Below the pieces are notes generated by a model. That model was not told the DNA's origin, made no database searches, and saw only the letters and a program-made list of their open reading frames with translations. Below are positions 49,280-61,164 of a stretch of DNA of 64,000 nucleotides, piece by piece (the stretch's first letter is position 1; each line of letters starts with the position of its first letter). The position numbers and the translations under genes are program-made. Source of the DNA: Haliclona indistincta. Taxonomy: Eukaryota > Porifera > Demospongiae > Haplosclerida > Chalinidae. Where the stretch lies: NCBI GenBank assembly GCA_964017065.1, contig OZ024786.1, positions 6,949,047-7,013,046 of the forward strand. The letters are read 5' to 3'.

Positions 49280-49998
49280 ACATAGTGTGAAGGGCATAAT
49301 ATGAATGGCAGTGTATCTTCTCTGTACTACAATGTACTACCATGTGTTGGTGTATGGTCTTGCCTCGTGCTCAGCTATCAAACGCTTGTGTGTGTTACAT
49401 TGAGTAGCTATGTTGTCAAGGCATCATGTGTCTACATTGTACTATCGACAAAGTGTTGTCACTGTGTTTGAGGGCTCTGCGTGTCCATGTGCAAGTCAAT
49501 AGTTGTTGTGTGTTGGTATCAGTGTCAGTGTTCCGTTTTTACCACTTCGTGGAGCTGAAGTTGTTTAGTTGGTACAGTACTTGTTGTAAAAGACTGTACC
49601 GTACATTTAAAAAGATCAGTATTATCTACTGGACCAGGATGAGTTTCCTGCTTCCCAGCAGATCTCAAGTCCCATGTTTCAAACCTTAAATCTTCATGTG
49701 CTCATGAGCAAGCTGTTGCTGGTGATATTGATCGTTTTGTAATAATTGCTGTTGTTGATCAGCTAAGCATTAGATTGTTGATTCTTGGTTGTGAAACGTC
49801 TCTTGTTGATGATGATGCAATGAGATCAGTGTTTGGAAAATATTAATGGCGAGACCAGTGATCGGAAAATAATAATGGATACTATTTTTGTCTATGAAGA
49901 ACTAACTATAAAATAATGATAATTATTCATTATGATTGACACCAGGACGCGTTGCATGCAGATGATCGTCCGCTTGTGCTTGAGATGGTGGCTTCTGC
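49280..49998. other. No gene recognised
   Basis: Short open frames only; any remaining exons of the gene interrupted at 45586 were not found. Confidence 0.4.
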
Positions 49999-50442
49999 TC
50001 AGCTTGCGCAGCAGGCTGCTGGACTTGCCATGACCCAGTGCATCACATGCGTCACACGTGAACGGGGGCTCTCCCGTGGTAAAGGCAGTCCCAATACAAG
50101 CTCCTCTCGGCGCTCCACTTTGTGCTCGAATAGTGCCATTGTAGCGTACTTCGATGCCATTCGAAGTAACAAGTACTTCTTCATGGCTGACTTATAGAAC
50201 ACCGGTACACTTAAGTCGTCCAAAAACTTTCTATGTTGTACAGGATGTGCTTGCTTCCAACCTTTGTACGTAGAACAGCAATCACAGTGGACTGCAGTAG
50301 GATCAATTACTAGTATAGACTCTGAACCTTTCTGAGAGCGAAGAACAGTCCATGCACTTAGGGGTGTTGTACCACCTGCTTGCCTGTCATCCGCAAAGAG
50401 AGTACGATAAATTTCAAACCTCCAAGACCTTGTCTCACTCAT
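49999..50442 (-). other. Coding-like open frame, unknown family
   Basis: 147 codons from ATG at 50442. Features include HCDCCSTYKGW, a Cys/His cluster, then KKYLLLRMASKYATMALFEH and REELVLGLPLPRESPRSRVTH. Base choice at third positions looks coding. After VMASPAACCAS a TGA occurs, and the frame stays open beyond it. No domain recognised; may be a fragment of a multicopy family. Confidence 0.35.
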
Positions 50443-51009
50443 TTACTGGCAGTCTCACCCATTTTTAGACGTTGTCACTAATTTTTGGGGTTGACGTCTC
50501 TGCTAAATGGGTGCTCACCAATGAGTATATTCAGAAAGATAACCTGTCAGAAAGTCTTAGTTAAGTTAGTTAATAATTACTGTCAGTAAAGTTTATCATT
50601 CAGCGAAAGTCTCATCATAACAAGGTGATAACAAGATGACATTGACCTTATCTCCTCTTTGCATTGATAGTTTCGTGAATGTACCGATACAGTTTTTTGC
50701 TACGGTTTAGCTTATAATTATATTTGATTGTAACACAACCTAGTTGTGTGATAGCATCTGTCCTTTAAATGTTACTTGATCCTAATGGAAGTAAACTCTG
50801 TAAATAATATGTAAAGAACCTAGTCCTGGTGTAATACATTTATTGATTAGTTATTTCCGTGGTTGACATGAGGACTTCAGCCGTCACAAAGCAGACAAGA
50901 AATGTACTGTCTTGTTTAGCTGTATGATTCTTCTCGTCCATTTCTTTGCGTCACTAATCTCAAGTACTCTCCTCTTAGTATACTAGTTTCACCCTAAGCT
51001 TGTGGGTTT
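50443..51009. other. No gene; contains first copy of a duplicated segment
   Basis: 50870-50985 is repeated with changes at about 51600-51714 (shared CCATTTCTTTGCGTCACTAA). The second copy received the MITE at 51714. Confidence 0.5.
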
Positions 51010-51265
51010 GCGAATGTTTTCGTGGTCTCTTTAGCTTGTTGCTTGTGTGGCTTTGCGAGAATGCTTTCATGGTTCCTTGAGCTTGTTGCTTGTGTGGCTT
51101 TGCGAGAATGCTTTCGTGGTTTCTTGAGCTTGTTGCTTGTGTGGCTTTGCCAGAATGCTTTCGTGGTTCCTTAAGCTTGTTGCTTGTGTGGCTTTGCGAA
51201 TGCTTTCATGGTTCCTTGAGCTTGTTGCTTGTGTGGCTTTGCGAATGCTTTCATGGTTTCTGGAG
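51010..51265. repeat. Minisatellite, about 48-51-bp unit, 5 copies
   Basis: Unit: CTTGTTGCTTGTGTGGCTTTG, then CGAGAATGCTTTC and TGGTTCCTTGAG. Confidence 0.85.
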
Positions 51266-51713
51266 ATTCATGGTTTCTGGAGACTGGATCTTCCAAACTC
51301 TCATGATGATTAGCTCTGAGCATTAGTACCTAAAGCTGTGTCTGTGGCAAAGTATACTATGTGCCTTATAAAAGAGCCTGTGGAATAGCTTTAACACTGC
51401 TCTTGCCTTTCACTTTACTTGGAACAATGGATCGATCGTGTGCTAACGGTGATTATTGAAATCGATCGCATGTCACATACAAACATACACCGACAAAAGC
51501 AAGAGTGTACAAATAGGTACTCTGTACAGGCGAATACCCAATAATACGAAGATAAAGAGTTTATAGATGATATATTCAAGCACCTATTTATGATGGGCCC
51601 ATTTTGACTTCAACTGTCACAAAAGCAGACAAGAAATGTGCTGTATAGATAGCTGTACAATTGTTCGCGTCCATTTCTTTGCGTCACTAAATCTCAAGTG
51701 CTCTCCTCTTAGA

Positions 51714-52015
51714 GCACACTGGAATTCACCTCCAAAGGCGTGTCCGAAAATAATCTATTATCGGACTAATCTATTATCTATTATCATTTTATACTGTGCC
51801 TTATGACATAAGAATACTATACTAACGTGAGCTGTGTATAAACAGGTATTGCTGCCCACCACTGGTTAGTATATAGGTAGGCGTATGCTAGCAACACTAA
51901 ATGAATCGCTGCTGCACTGTTGCTGCGAGGACGGAAACGATCGTCCGACAATAGGTCCAATCAACCGATAATAGATTATTTTCGGACACGCCTTTGGAGG
52001 CGAATTCCAGTGTGC
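51714..52015. mobile_element. hAT-like MITE with about 50-bp inverted ends
   Basis: GCACACTGGAATTCACCTCC with the following 30 bases mirrors the right end nearly perfectly. Flanks CTCTTAGA and CTCATAGA look like an 8-bp duplication with one change. The paralogous segment near 50980 keeps the empty site. Confidence 0.7.
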
Positions 52016-52464
52016 TCATAGAAGCGGCAGAGCAGTCACTCACAATATCAAGGTTACTAGTCAGTGGCTACAAGTTGCCACCACGAACGCCGCCTTTGCT
52101 GTTTTAACTTCAACAAAAAACCCCGTCCGAAAATACATGCCACACGATAATTGATTCTCTACTCTAATCGCACTCAAAAAGTAGAATGCGATTAGTAGTC
52201 GTGCTAGCGCGCATGCTACTACACTAGCTGCCACTACGCTTAGTAGTACCAGCATGATCTTCAAGAGTGCTGCGACTGCATTTGTCATTTGTCTCTGGAT
52301 GGTACTGCATGTGTATACGTGTGCCACCTTGCTTGAATTTTGTATGCATGCTACAATAACTTACTCTAACAAAAAATTCAAGATCGTCATCTCTCCTCAA
52401 CATGATATCAACACCACCTATCTCGTGATAAGTTCCAGGATTATACCTGAAATCATTAATAACA

Positions 52465-52755
52465 CAAGTAATAAAAACATTTTAACCAAAATGGAAGAGA
52501 TTTAGGGTTGGTACATTTATCGAAAAAGTATGGAAACAAGATTTGAAATGAAAAGGATTGCAACAACTTAGCAGTGTAATGCTACCTCCCTATTAAATTA
52601 ACCACAACTATCGAAAGCAGTTAATTTAGGGAGGTAGCATTACACTGCTAAGTTGTTGCAATCCTTTTCATTTCAAATCTTGTTTCCATACTTTTTCGAT
52701 AAATGTACCAACCCTAAATCTCTTCCATTTTGGTTAAAATGTTTTTATTACTTGT
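52465..52755. repeat. Long near-perfect palindrome, about 137-bp arms
   Basis: ACAAGTAATAAAAACATTTT onward is mirrored to 52755. The only difference is a three-base indel (ATT) next to a spacer of about 20 bases. No coding evidence in the arms. Confidence 0.9.
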
Positions 52756-52759
52756 TTCT

Positions 52760-53727
52760 TTTCTTTTTTTATTAATGACTTAGTTGGCACTTATTCTAAT
52801 ACATAGTTTCAAAAGTAATAATAGTTCCGGCAGCAGACTGCACTCGATTGACTCTGCACTGCATGCAACATGTACCATGCAACATTAGCTAAGCTTAAGA
52901 TAGCATTCTTACAAGCCTGAACAGACAAATCCAGTGTAACGGTGAAGATATGCTCGTTGTCTGCTGTGAACACTGCTAGTGGCAGCAGCACTCGCGCGTT
53001 CTAAGCCATTTGTACTAAGGTGCGCTTGTATTAGAATAATTACATACACGGGCGTGCGCGAGTAGGCGTAACCTAGTAACGGAGTTCAAACAGAATGATG
53101 GAATGGAGTCTGTTATGGACCAAAAATCGCTGTTTTTCTGGAAATACTCGCTTCTGCTAGTGTTTTAGGCCTAAATAGATATCAGGTGCACTGATGGTCA
53201 TAGGTAGCGTTGCTTCTGTGTAGGTTTAGTTGCGTTTGGTTCTCTCACTACTGTGCTAGACTCTCTGAAGAATAGGAAAGAAAGAAAGAAAGAAAGAAGA
53301 AGATGAACAAACGGGTGACCACGTGAACTCTGGTTTATCACCTTAGACCTGGTTTCTTTTGCTTCTAAAGGTCTCTTTGTAATCGCACAAATCGTGCAAG
53401 GAGCTTCGGAACGTTCGATTAACTTGAAACGCCCGTACGGCGAAGATATGGCAGTGCCGTACTGAGTGCCTCCAGGCGAGACGCCATCTTGTCATGCCCA
53501 TAGCAACTGGCCTTATAGTCTTTATTAGTAGACTCATTGTAAGCGCTTACCTCTTAGGATAGCCCCTAGGTATTTAAAATACTCCTGATGTCGTCAACAG
53601 CCAAGATATACGTGAATTATTGCGTTTAGCCTAAGTGTAGCCGCCATCTTGTTTTCCGCTCAACCCTAAATATGCCACGTCTACCGCGTGGCATAATAAA
53701 AAGCATCATATTCGTAAGTAAACTTAC
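52760..53727. other. No clear gene; GAAA microsatellite at 53277-53298
   Basis: An open segment on the minus strand around 53340-53490 could be a further exon of the gene below, but no splice pair was convincing. Confidence 0.35.
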
Positions 53728-54870
53728 ATGTGAATGATACGGAAATGGTTGCGACATAGCCAACTTTCTTGAGCAGTATTTAGCAAATGAAACATCACAC
53801 TTTTTGCGAAACCATTGGCGAAAGAATACTCGACTGCCAAGGCGGCGTGTTTGCCAAACGTTACAAATTTCCTGGGCTACAAAATTAAGAATCACAATAC
53901 TTTACTGTGCTATAATTTATGCAGTAGCAATTCACACCAGGACCAACACTTAATTATTTGAGTAACAATGCTTCACAGCATGCCTGGTGTATCGTTCAAC
54001 ATTGAGAAAGAAGTCAGGTATAAAATAATAACAAGGACACACCAAAAATTCAACTTGAAATAATTATGTGATAGTTACTAAGTCTATAGCACAATTTCCT
54101 CTGACCTTGATTATGGGTTATGTATTAGACTATGTGATACAAGATTAGCATGATACAAGGTCAAGTGAACTGAAACTGGCTGGCAACAATAAGTGCAATA
54201 AGTCTAGTATTTGCATTATGTCTTTAATGAAATTCATCAGTTGTTTCTCCTTTACCACAGATGTCAATCTGTGGATGAGGCCATGCCTATAGTGCCTGCT
54301 TTGATCTAGACTTCCCAAGTGTGTGCCATGGCAGCTTCCATACAATTTTTGGTTGTACCAAGGCTGTTGTACAATAATTTCCAATTGCAAGATACTAAGG
54401 TAATGCAACATACTAGTGATTCCGGAATATTTCCTTTCTTAATTTCTTGAAAATTTACTCTCAACAACTGTGTTGAGAAACTGCTGCAGTCTTTTCGATT
54501 TATGCAGTCAGTACATGGATTTAAGACCCAACTACTGAGTCCATCAGGGCCGGTGTCTGAAGGATTTATAACGTCATGATAGCGAATCTCAACGAACATA
54601 GATAATTCCTGGTTCTACAAATAAATACATGCTAAATTACTGGCAAGAAGTTACATAGGTATCTTACAGTGTCAGTGTAGAAAAAAAAGTGCCTGTCTTT
54701 ATATCGGTGTACAAAGTCTTCGAGACTACTCGTAGACTTAGATGCACTTGAATCAGGAGTGACTACAAAAAACAATTTCACCTTTGTATTATTGTATTCC
54801 ATTACTTACCATCGAAGGTAAACAACTTCGTAGGAGTGCGCTGCCTCTTTGGAAGAGGTGACTCAGACAT
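53728..54870 (-). CDS. Four-exon gene of unknown function (3' end not found)
   Basis: Exons on the minus strand: 54870-54810 (ATG; MSESPLPKRQRTPTKLFTFD), 54762-54668, 54614-54414 and 53876-53728. Donors are GTAAGT, GTAAGA, GTATGT and GTAAGT; acceptors are TTTTTGTAG, TTATTTGTAG and ATTTTGTAG. The first three join in frame without a stop (61+95+201 nt), and the fourth continues in frame for 49 codons. Introns 1 and 2 are 47 and 53 bases, intron 3 is 537. The protein starts with a basic patch (PKRQRTPTK). It has a Cys cluster (NPCTDCINRKDC) and a hydrophobic/aromatic segment (HFFFYTDT). No family recognised. The 980-bp element at 54993 lies just upstream. Confidence 0.5.
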
Positions 54871-54992
54871 CTAGATAAGAAGCACAAAATTTAAGCAGAA
54901 TAATAGATCTACACGATTTGTTATCTTAGTATACTATTTGCTTCAGAAAGAGGAGAGTCAAATTTCAGTAAACTCGAGGTACTGTTGACTTA

Positions 54993-55972
54993 GGCCACAT
55001 AAACTAAATAAATAGATGAGCCCGCCCACATCAGTTATTTGATAGTCTCGTCCCCAGACCAATCCCTCTTCCGCCATCTCCAGGTAGGGTCTGGCAGCTT
55101 GCTCAAGATTTATTGCATCTTGTGATGTCATTGTCATATGCTCAATGGCTATACGGATGCAATATGCGGACAAATTGTCTGTATACTAATGTCTGTGGTC
55201 ACATAAACGACAGCACTCGAAAACAGCTATAGATCAGCTCATGAAGACATGCTAGGTACTAGCCGTGCTCCTGGTAACGATCGAAGATAGCAGCGCTCAC
55301 AAACATAATGACATGAACAATAATCACAAATTTATTTTCACACCTGTTTGCCACGAAATCACTCGTTTGGGACAGTTACGAAGAAACTGGCTCCATCGTA
55401 CTGTCAACAAAGAGTATTCTAAGTGCTCTATGCCTACGATGAATCTGACACATGTGCTCGACAGCAGGTTTGTCAGGTGAATTTTGAAAATACGGCAATC
55501 TGATTGGTAATTACCAGTTTTTTGGATGAAACATCACTAGTGCCAAGAAATCTTGAGCAAGCTGCCAGACCCTACCTGAAGAGGGAGTGGTCTGGGGACG
55601 AGACTAGTTATTTGACGGTTTTTGATAAAAATTTACTCGTTTAAACTTAGCTTGCTCAGCTGGTTAGCTTAGGCGATAATGGTGTTCGTTGTTGTCCAAA
55701 TCTGTGCGAGATGTCAGTAGGGTTGTTAAGCCCTGGTATGGTTGCATTGTGGCCGACCAGTCACGACTGATCGACGTGTACCACAAGTATTCGTCCGGGC
55801 AACTGGACTACTCAGAAGCTATCTCAAGCACGACTGGGCTGATCACGTGCGCTCTTGGTCAAAGCAAGACAATGTTGTAACAAAATTCAAATTTAGATCA
55901 TAAATTGCCTTCCGCCTCATCAAATAATTTGAGCCAGGAGGATGAGAATCTAACTATTTAGTTTATGTGGCC
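54993..55972. mobile_element. Nonautonomous element with GGCCAC ends and TTA duplication
   Basis: The left end GGCCACATAAACTAAATA and the inverted right end match; TTA flanks both sides (54990-54992, 55973-55975). Inner inverted copies around 55030-55105 and 55555-55610 carry GTCTGGGGACGAGAC. Both arms encode similar short text (NLEQAARPYL), so part of the arms may once have been coding. It shares first bases and target site with the autonomous element at 45624. Confidence 0.75.
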
Positions 55973-56632
55973 TTATCATCACTACATGGCACCTCACCTC
56001 AAGTGTATTGTACCTAGGATATGGTGATGTCAACTATGGTGCTATCAACACGCACTTGCTATACGCTCTGTCTGCTGCTTTAGTTTTCCAGAAACACTGA
56101 CCATAGCAACGCGCAGTGCCGTGAATATTAATTAGTTGCGAGCGCGTGAACGGTTATTCCAGTCCATTCCGGACAGCCGACAAAATTAATGTGGCGTAGT
56201 TACAAGGCGTATGAAGGCTAGCCAGTCCATCGTTTGTGCGATCGCTGGTGCAGCTACACTAGAAAAACTAGGTCTCTCCCATTGACTGCAATACAAATGT
56301 GACCATCAACTAACACGCTAATTTCCACGCAGCCATGCCTAAACAATCAATTTCAATTAGCTGCCGAAGTGATCTATGTATTAGTTATTGCCCTCACACG
56401 AGGGCATTAACCGACATCATCCACACTCTCATGATGATTAGCTCTAAGCTTTAGTACCCAAAGCTGTGTCTCTTCTGCAAAAATTCACAGCAATTAAAAT
56501 GGCACCAGCACGCTAATAATGCAGATAATGATGTAACAGCATGCTTCCTAGTTTGTGTATGTTTTACAGTGTGAGTTGAAGTAGATCCCCAACCAGAACA
56601 TTTGTTTACACAAGTAACTCTGCTTTAGGCTT
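55973..56632. other. No gene recognised
   Basis: Short frames only; no splice-supported exon seen. Confidence 0.4.
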
Positions 56633-57190
56633 GCGGATATTATGCTGGGAATAATTTGAGCATAATAGGCTTACAAAATAAATGAAGAATAATAGGATAA
56701 AATTCGAGCATAATACATTTGTGTGGGTGTCTAAGTTTAATGCACATGCGCAGCCGCAAATGCACGCGCCGCGCGCATGGGTACGGGTTAATTGGGCTTA
56801 TGGCAGAAAAACAGACAGAACCACTTGCTACAACGGATCCACCATCTCTTCTCAGTCGCTTACGCTCTCCTCAGCCAGCTGATATCTCTAGGCCAAGGAA
56901 AATCAAGAGGAACTCGCCGACGGACGTTGGCAACAAGCGATCACAAGTGGCAGCAAGTCGTTCAAAGCACAACCCCAAATCAACCACACCACACCAACGA
57001 GTAGTAATCAAGACAACTCTCTGTCAGACTATGTTGAAACCTCAATTATGCTTCAGTATAATGGCCGTTAATTTTCATTATTGCTACATGATTTCATAAG
57101 AATAATAGGCAAATTATGTGAGAATAATAGAAAATAATTGGGAATACGAGAATAGTATAATAGAAGAAATTTTGAGCATAATATCCTCAT
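56633..57190. mobile_element. AT-rich MITE-like element
   Basis: GCGGATATTATGCTGGGAAT at the left mirrors ATTTTGAGCATAATATCCTC at the right. Many GAATAATAGG/GAGCATAAT motifs lie near both ends. A plus-strand frame (56719-57099) is open but shows no domain. Confidence 0.5.
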
Positions 57191-57246
57191 GACTACTCTG
57201 CTGCTCTGCTTGTTGACACAGTAGCTACCACTTTCTCTCTGTCGAC

Positions 57247-57555
57247 TCAATTGTTTTTCCACATTCCCATATCATCAGCATCTTTGTGTTCCAGTTTGCT
57301 GGTATCCACTACAAATGATATATTTCCAGAAATACTAGTAGTCACTTTGCTGCACAGAACTCCCGAAGTATCCAACTTAGGGTTTAGTAGAATTCGGACA
57401 ACATTCTCGAAGCTGTAAACCCTTTTCTTATCCATTGGAATATGTTCATAGATTGGCAGTTGATGATCTTCATAGTACTCTTGAATAGACACAATCGCAT
57501 TGATGTAGCATTCTTTAGCTGTTGTTGGAAAAATTGCTGGGTTAGAGAATTACAT
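57247..57555 (-). pseudogene. Exon of a multicopy family (SFVVDTSKL signature)
   Basis: After an acceptor (TCTCTAACCCAG) the minus strand reads an open exon with SIQEYYEDHQLPIYEHIP, YSFENVVRILL and ISFVVDTSKLEHKDADDMG, then MWKNN and a stop. The VVDTSKL...DADDMGxW text recalls large multicopy animal families of unknown role that are probably linked to mobile elements. A further exon-like piece with a GTAAGC donor lies at about 57613-57690. Downstream exons are missing. Confidence 0.4.
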
Positions 57556-57836
57556 TCTTGAAATCCAGGGTGTTGGTGCTGCATTGTTACAGTGCAGCAG
57601 GAAGGCTTACCTACAGCAATAACGAAGCAGGATACAGCTTTCCTGATACCGACAATTACTGTGTCGGTATCATAGCCGACCATAGCTTACCGACCATAGC
57701 TCGTAAAATGACTAACCTTGTTGCAGAACAACTAAATTCACAAGGACGGCGATGATCGTCATGCATGTATGCATGCAAATAGCGCCATTGCTTATTGCTG
57801 TCAAAGCGCTACGTGGAACCGGAAGTGAACATCAGT

Positions 57837-57915
57837 ATGCCTCGGTGGGCGGAGCCACGAGGCATACTGTATCTGTCATTCATTATGCCGAGGGTGGGGC
57901 TAACGAGGTATACTA
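57837..57915. repeat. Hairpin repeat
   Basis: TATGCCTCGGTGGGCGGAG faces CCACGAGGCATA, with another GCCGAGGGTGGGGC copy just after. Similar motifs occur at 7820 and 26330. Confidence 0.45.
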
Positions 57916-58383
57916 CTAGCTACATAGTCTACTGTTACGTACCATCACTTACATGGTGAATCGGCATTCACCCGTATCGGAAATGAAAGCTTTCGAGTCT
58001 GTTTCAAGCAAAATGTGATACAGCAGCGATGAACACAAGCTCTGATTCGGGCACGGTTACACACGCGATACAACTTGCGCGAGGTAAGCCGGCGTTGTTC
58101 AGTACATATTTGAAGGTATTCGTCTGTAGGAGAATTATTGTTACTGATGCATAGTCTGCATGGTAACAGAGAACTTTCTATAATGAGATACAGCAGAGGT
58201 TCTCAAGTTCGTTGTGCCAGACTACTAAACATGATCTTCGATCCTATACAGGTGTATATATAGGGTAAAGCTATCACAATTTTAAATACATTATTAATCT
58301 AGCTTGCCAAGGAGCGATGATGTGGTGTGTTATCTTATGCTTTTGCATTAATATTCCTTGTAATACTTTTACATGCCACGCAT

Positions 58384-59044
58384 TAGTCTAGCTGCTATAC
58401 CTTTTTCCCGGCCGCTATCATGCCCGGAACCAGCACACGCGGGGAATAAGGTCTAGCAGATGTTGTATCTTTAGTGGGCCGGGCTACGTAGAGCGTTATC
58501 AAGTATTTGTGTACATAACTGCCAACGCATGCCGTACCTGTTAATGAACCACGCCCTGTGCTACATGTTTGGTCACTTGATCGCGCATGAGAGATGTTAA
58601 GGGTGAAATTACTAGTACTGCTTACTTGCCCGTCGCCCAGCTAGTGGTAGAAGTGGAAGACAGAGACTTCGTGCACAAAGGCAGCACTTGGTATATGGCA
58701 GATTTCCCATGACCAGTTGGCAACGTCACGAACACGTTCTTCCCGCGCAGAAGTAGCTGTACCGCTTCCTGCTGCTCGGGCTTTAGCTCTGTTAAGCCGA
58801 GACATGCCAGACAATCGTCTATAACTCCCTTGTACTCCCTCTCGAACGCCTCGACAGTACTGGCCATCTTGCTCGTCGCGTTCGTGTGAATTTCATTAAA
58901 ATTCCTTAGTGATCTCGGTTGCCGGGCAGTTGGCACCAGGATTCGTGGTGTTCCGATGTAATTATGCAACATCTGCTAGACCCTCTCCGCTATAGCGCTT
59001 CCGAAACTCCACCCCTAGGCGGAGAGGGTCGAGCAGCTAGACTA
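58384..59044. mobile_element. Pack-MULE-like element (9-bp duplication, foldback ends)
   Basis: Ends TAGTCTAGCTGCT match in inverted orientation. Inside each end is a hairpin of different sequence, then a second inverted repeat GGTCTAGCAGATGTTG (58449 and, inverted, about 58980). Flanks GCCACGCAT and GCCATGCAT differ at one of nine bases. Nine-base duplications are typical of Mutator-like elements. The interior holds only a RecQ-like exon and no transposase. Confidence 0.65.
58626..58867 (-). CDS. RecQ-like helicase first exon, captured fragment
   Basis: ATG at 58867 opens MASTVEAFEREYKG, then the helicase start: GLTELKPEQQEAVQLLLRG (motif 0-like) and the Walker A motif FVTLPTGHGKSA, ending at a GTAAGC donor. 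RecQ helicases unwind DNA 3' to 5'; motifs Ia-VI and the RQC domain are absent here. No further exon was seen at lower coordinates, and the exon lies wholly inside the 661-bp element, so it is probably a transduplicated piece. Whether it is transcribed is unknown. Confidence 0.65.
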
Positions 59045-61160
59045 GCCATGCATAGACATAACTGCGTATGTGTAGCCTGGAAAGCTGTGCAAGAAACAGA
59101 CCGTCAATTGCCTAGGTATGTAGTATTTAAAATTTAGGCTGTAATAACTTACGATGATAATGCAGTGCCAAACCTGTCAAGAAACAAACGTGGTTTTCAC
59201 AGGGAAGCAAGAGATTGCGTCATACGATACCTCATGGATATTGGGATATTTCTTCAATCTGGTATGAGCCTCATTTCTATAAACTCAACTGCAATAATTT
59301 TGCTTTTGAATAATTTTGCCTGAATTCAGATTATTCTGTGAGGCAGTTGTGAATGAGCTTGGTCTTGAACCACTGCCTTGTTCTGTGATCATACTGCTGC
59401 ACACCAGCAATAGTAGGGCTCCAAATAAATGACTTGCGTCCATTGCCTTGTGACCTGCATTGACCTGAATTCAGATTACAGTGCTCTTAGTAGAATTTTT
59501 TAATGACAGGTCAATTTGTCCTTCCATTTTAGAAATGGAAGGACATTTAAGAAATTGGTCGGACATAAATTTTTTTGCTTTTTTGTATTAGAATACAATG
59601 TACACTAAAACATTTTCTGTACTTTGCCTAACTTCTATTTATTATTCATCAGTGAATCAACAGAATCCAATGACACTCACTGCTGCTATTGCTGCAGCTC
59701 CAAGTAGGAATGAGACGGCGACTTTTGGCATTTTATTTTGATGTATTGTGCAAAGAATGCCGAGGGATAAGGCTGCAAATCTGTACTATAATATTCAATT
59801 TGAAAAATTGTCACTTATCTGCATTGAGCCATTCCATATTCCTAACAGAGACCACTTGTTGATAAGTCATAGTAAAGAATATGTTCTGTCAAGTTACTTG
59901 TTTCATGGGAAATAACCAAAACTCATCATTTCTCGTATTCCCGGGCATTTCTAATAGCTGTATTTTTTCAAAACTCTGTGGCTAGCTACAGTACTTGCTC
60001 CTCGGCGGCGGCGGCAAGCTGCTTCTGTCGATGACTTTGCTGCTAGTTATTAGTGGCGCATACACACAGCATATTATGATGAATTAGACGACATTAGCTT
60101 GAGGTGGGCACCTACAAGGTACACCAACAGTTGACCGATTTCTTTTTCAGTATGCACAAGATAAAACTTACCAGCTAGTGGGCAATAGTGAGCCAGCAGT
60201 GTGCCTCCTGAACAACATCACGTGATTGACGGTAAGGGAGGCCCCTTAATACTCGTCAACTTGTTTGTTTTTGATGGGATCTCTCGCCATGAATCTCATT
60301 TCTTCTTGTTCTGTATAAGCAAGTAGTTAGTACATACTCCCTGATTGCCTTCATGAGTCATGTAGCTGATGAATTAATGTGAGACTTCTGAATCCTGTTG
60401 TTGAGTGAATGCTTAGAACATTGTAAGAATGGAGACAATGCATACAATAATACACAAATTAGTCTACAATTCTCGTTTAAGTCTTTCATTTTCTTCTTGT
60501 TGTTTTACACTGTAGTTGATGTGGTGGTGTCTAGTTGTGATTTGACATTCAAAGTAAAAGTAGTGATTGTAGTTTATAGATGATGTGCCTTTGATGTCTA
60601 GTGTTTATAGTGACAATTTTTTTTAGCCTGTGTAACAAAACATTGTTGGGCAATGTAGGCTGTTTCAGCTATCTCTGTTGTATCTGATGCATTGAGTAGA
60701 CAACAGGTTATTATAATCATTATGTTACTTATCCAGTCCTAGATAGATGTCATAGATATGTTTTTACTTTGACAATTAATATGTTATTTTGATCATTTCG
60801 TTTATTGCTAATAAAAAATAATTGTTATTATGTTTGATGAGAATCAAATTTATTCTTATGTCTATGTTTAATTCTTGTGTACTTTCATTATTTGACGTCT
60901 TTCTTGAAACATTTGAAACAACAGTTTTGTAATTTTGTCTTATTTTGTAAAAGTTTATTTACTTTTCAAATGTATAAGTTCTTTATATTAAAAAGCTTGA
61001 CACGAGTTATCGATGTTCTGTCTAAGTTTCTGAGATATTGCTATTATTGGAACGCTTGAAATGATCTTTTGGTGAGAATTTGATCTTATGGTAATGGGAA
61101 TTTTGTCAGTGAGTTTATTGGTGCTTTCGATGTTTTAACACACAGATATACTTTTCTTGC
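59045..61160. other. AT-rich, no gene recognised
   Basis: Contains a short hairpin at about 59516-59552 (GTCCTTCCATTT facing AAATGGAAGGAC) and low-complexity T-rich tracts. Open frames show no domain. Confidence 0.45.
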
Positions 61161-61164
61161 TTAC

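Noticed and set aside
49426..49689. 87-codon plus-strand frame
   Set aside because: No domain, no splice context, and composition like the surroundings.
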